From the NCBI GenBank assembly GCA_905372135.1, contig CAJPNS010000039.1:1-15682 (forward strand): DNA of 15,682 nt, given 5' to 3'. Below the pieces are notes generated by a model, which was not told where the DNA came from, ran no database searches, and saw nothing but the letters and a program-made list of their open reading frames with translations. This document shows, piece after piece, positions 15,531-15,682 of the stretch. A program made the position numbers and the translations under genes. Source of the stretch: Porphyromonadaceae bacterium (GTDB lineage: Bacteria > Bacteroidota > Bacteroidia > Bacteroidales > Paludibacteraceae). Position 1 is the stretch's first letter. Every line of letters starts with the position of its first letter.

Positions 15531-15591
15531 AAAACAATGATTCGATAGCAAAAATCAAATGAAGAAAAACGCTTGAGTCATTGTTTTTTTT
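15531..15591 (+). terminator. long-armed inverted repeat ending in eight T, terminator or operator
   Basis: AAAACAATGA (15531-15540) is perfectly complementary to TCATTGTTTT (15578-15587). Pairing extends five bases inward to 15545/15573 with two G-T wobbles. The loop is 27 bases. The right arm runs into eight T (15584-15591). It could terminate the clpP-to-exosortase transcript, or act as an operator since it overlaps the downstream promoter. Confidence 0.45.
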
Positions 15592-15600
15592 ATACTTTTG
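15573..15600 (+). promoter_or_regulatory. Bacteroidota-type promoter for a gene beyond the right edge
   Basis: TTG at 15573-15575, then 17 bases, then TACTTTTG at 15593-15600, an exact TAnnTTTG. The spacing equals that of the nrf promoter. Predicted transcription start is near 15607. Confidence 0.7.
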
Positions 15601-15605
15601 CACAA

Positions 15606-15677
15606 CGAATAGTAATATTCGAAGTGATTATCAACAACAAACTTGATTGATTTACAGCAATATATTTAATCGAGTTT
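15606..15677 (+). other. predicted structured 5' leader or small RNA start with two hairpins
   Basis: Downstream of the promoter, CGAATA (15606-15611) and TATTCG (15616-15621) form a perfect six-base stem with a GTAA loop (GNRA type) right at the predicted transcript start. A second stem pairs 15639-15648 with 15668-15677 (ten pairs, one wobble) around a 19-base loop. No coding start is seen between 15601 and 15682. It may be a regulatory leader or an RNA gene cut by the window edge; I do not recognise a known riboswitch. Confidence 0.35.
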
Positions 15678-15682
15678 TATTT

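Noticed and set aside
1..15682. CRISPR arrays, tRNA/rRNA genes, transposases, integrases, attachment sites
   Set aside because: No repeat-spacer pattern, cloverleaf, rRNA stretch or recombinase motif was seen anywhere in the window.

Overview
The window looks like a chromosomal segment of a Bacteroidota bacterium, most likely order Bacteroidales. The evidence is threefold. There are TTG-N17-TAnnTTTG promoters of the Bacteroidota type. Shine-Dalgarno sequences are almost absent. The gene content is also typical: Spi-domain C10 peptidase, split CcsB/CcsA beside NrfHA, a DUF4421-like barrel and a PorE-type OmpA lipoprotein. The family or genus cannot be fixed from this sequence. All 14 genes recognised lie on the + strand and are packed tightly. 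There are no RNA genes, insertion sequences, phage genes or CRISPR arrays that I can see.

Layout. (1) About 12-2601: a lipoprotein-type C10 (streptopain-like) cysteine peptidase followed by two paralogous lipoproteins of unknown function, visibly more A/T-rich than what follows; a strong hairpin at 2627-2659 closes this block. (2) About 2709-8073: a promoter, then nrfH-nrfA (respiratory ammonia-forming nitrite reductase), a ResB/CcsB-like protein and CcsA (system II cytochrome c assembly), then a DUF4421-like outer-membrane protein. NrfH carries quinol electrons to the pentaheme NrfA, and CcsB/CcsA would attach the nine hemes they need. (3) About 8108-15467: a promoter and then clpP-clpX (ATP-dependent protease), a PorE-like lipoprotein with TPR, beta-propeller, CRD and OmpA domains, thyA (dTMP synthesis), murI (D-glutamate for peptidoglycan), tsaD (tRNA t6A) and a small exosortase/archaeosortase-family membrane protein. 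Gaps inside this run are -4 to 66 bases, so it is probably one long or a few overlapping transcription units. (4) 15468-15682: no gene, but a long-armed inverted repeat ending in a T tract, a good Bacteroidota promoter and two hairpins in the predicted leader of a gene that starts beyond the right edge.

The most interesting points are the lone exosortase-family gene at the end of a housekeeping operon with no sorting substrate nearby, the tandem lipoproteins behind a secreted cysteine peptidase (candidate inhibitors or partners), the PorE-like T9SS protein joined to clpPX, and the structured leader at the right edge.
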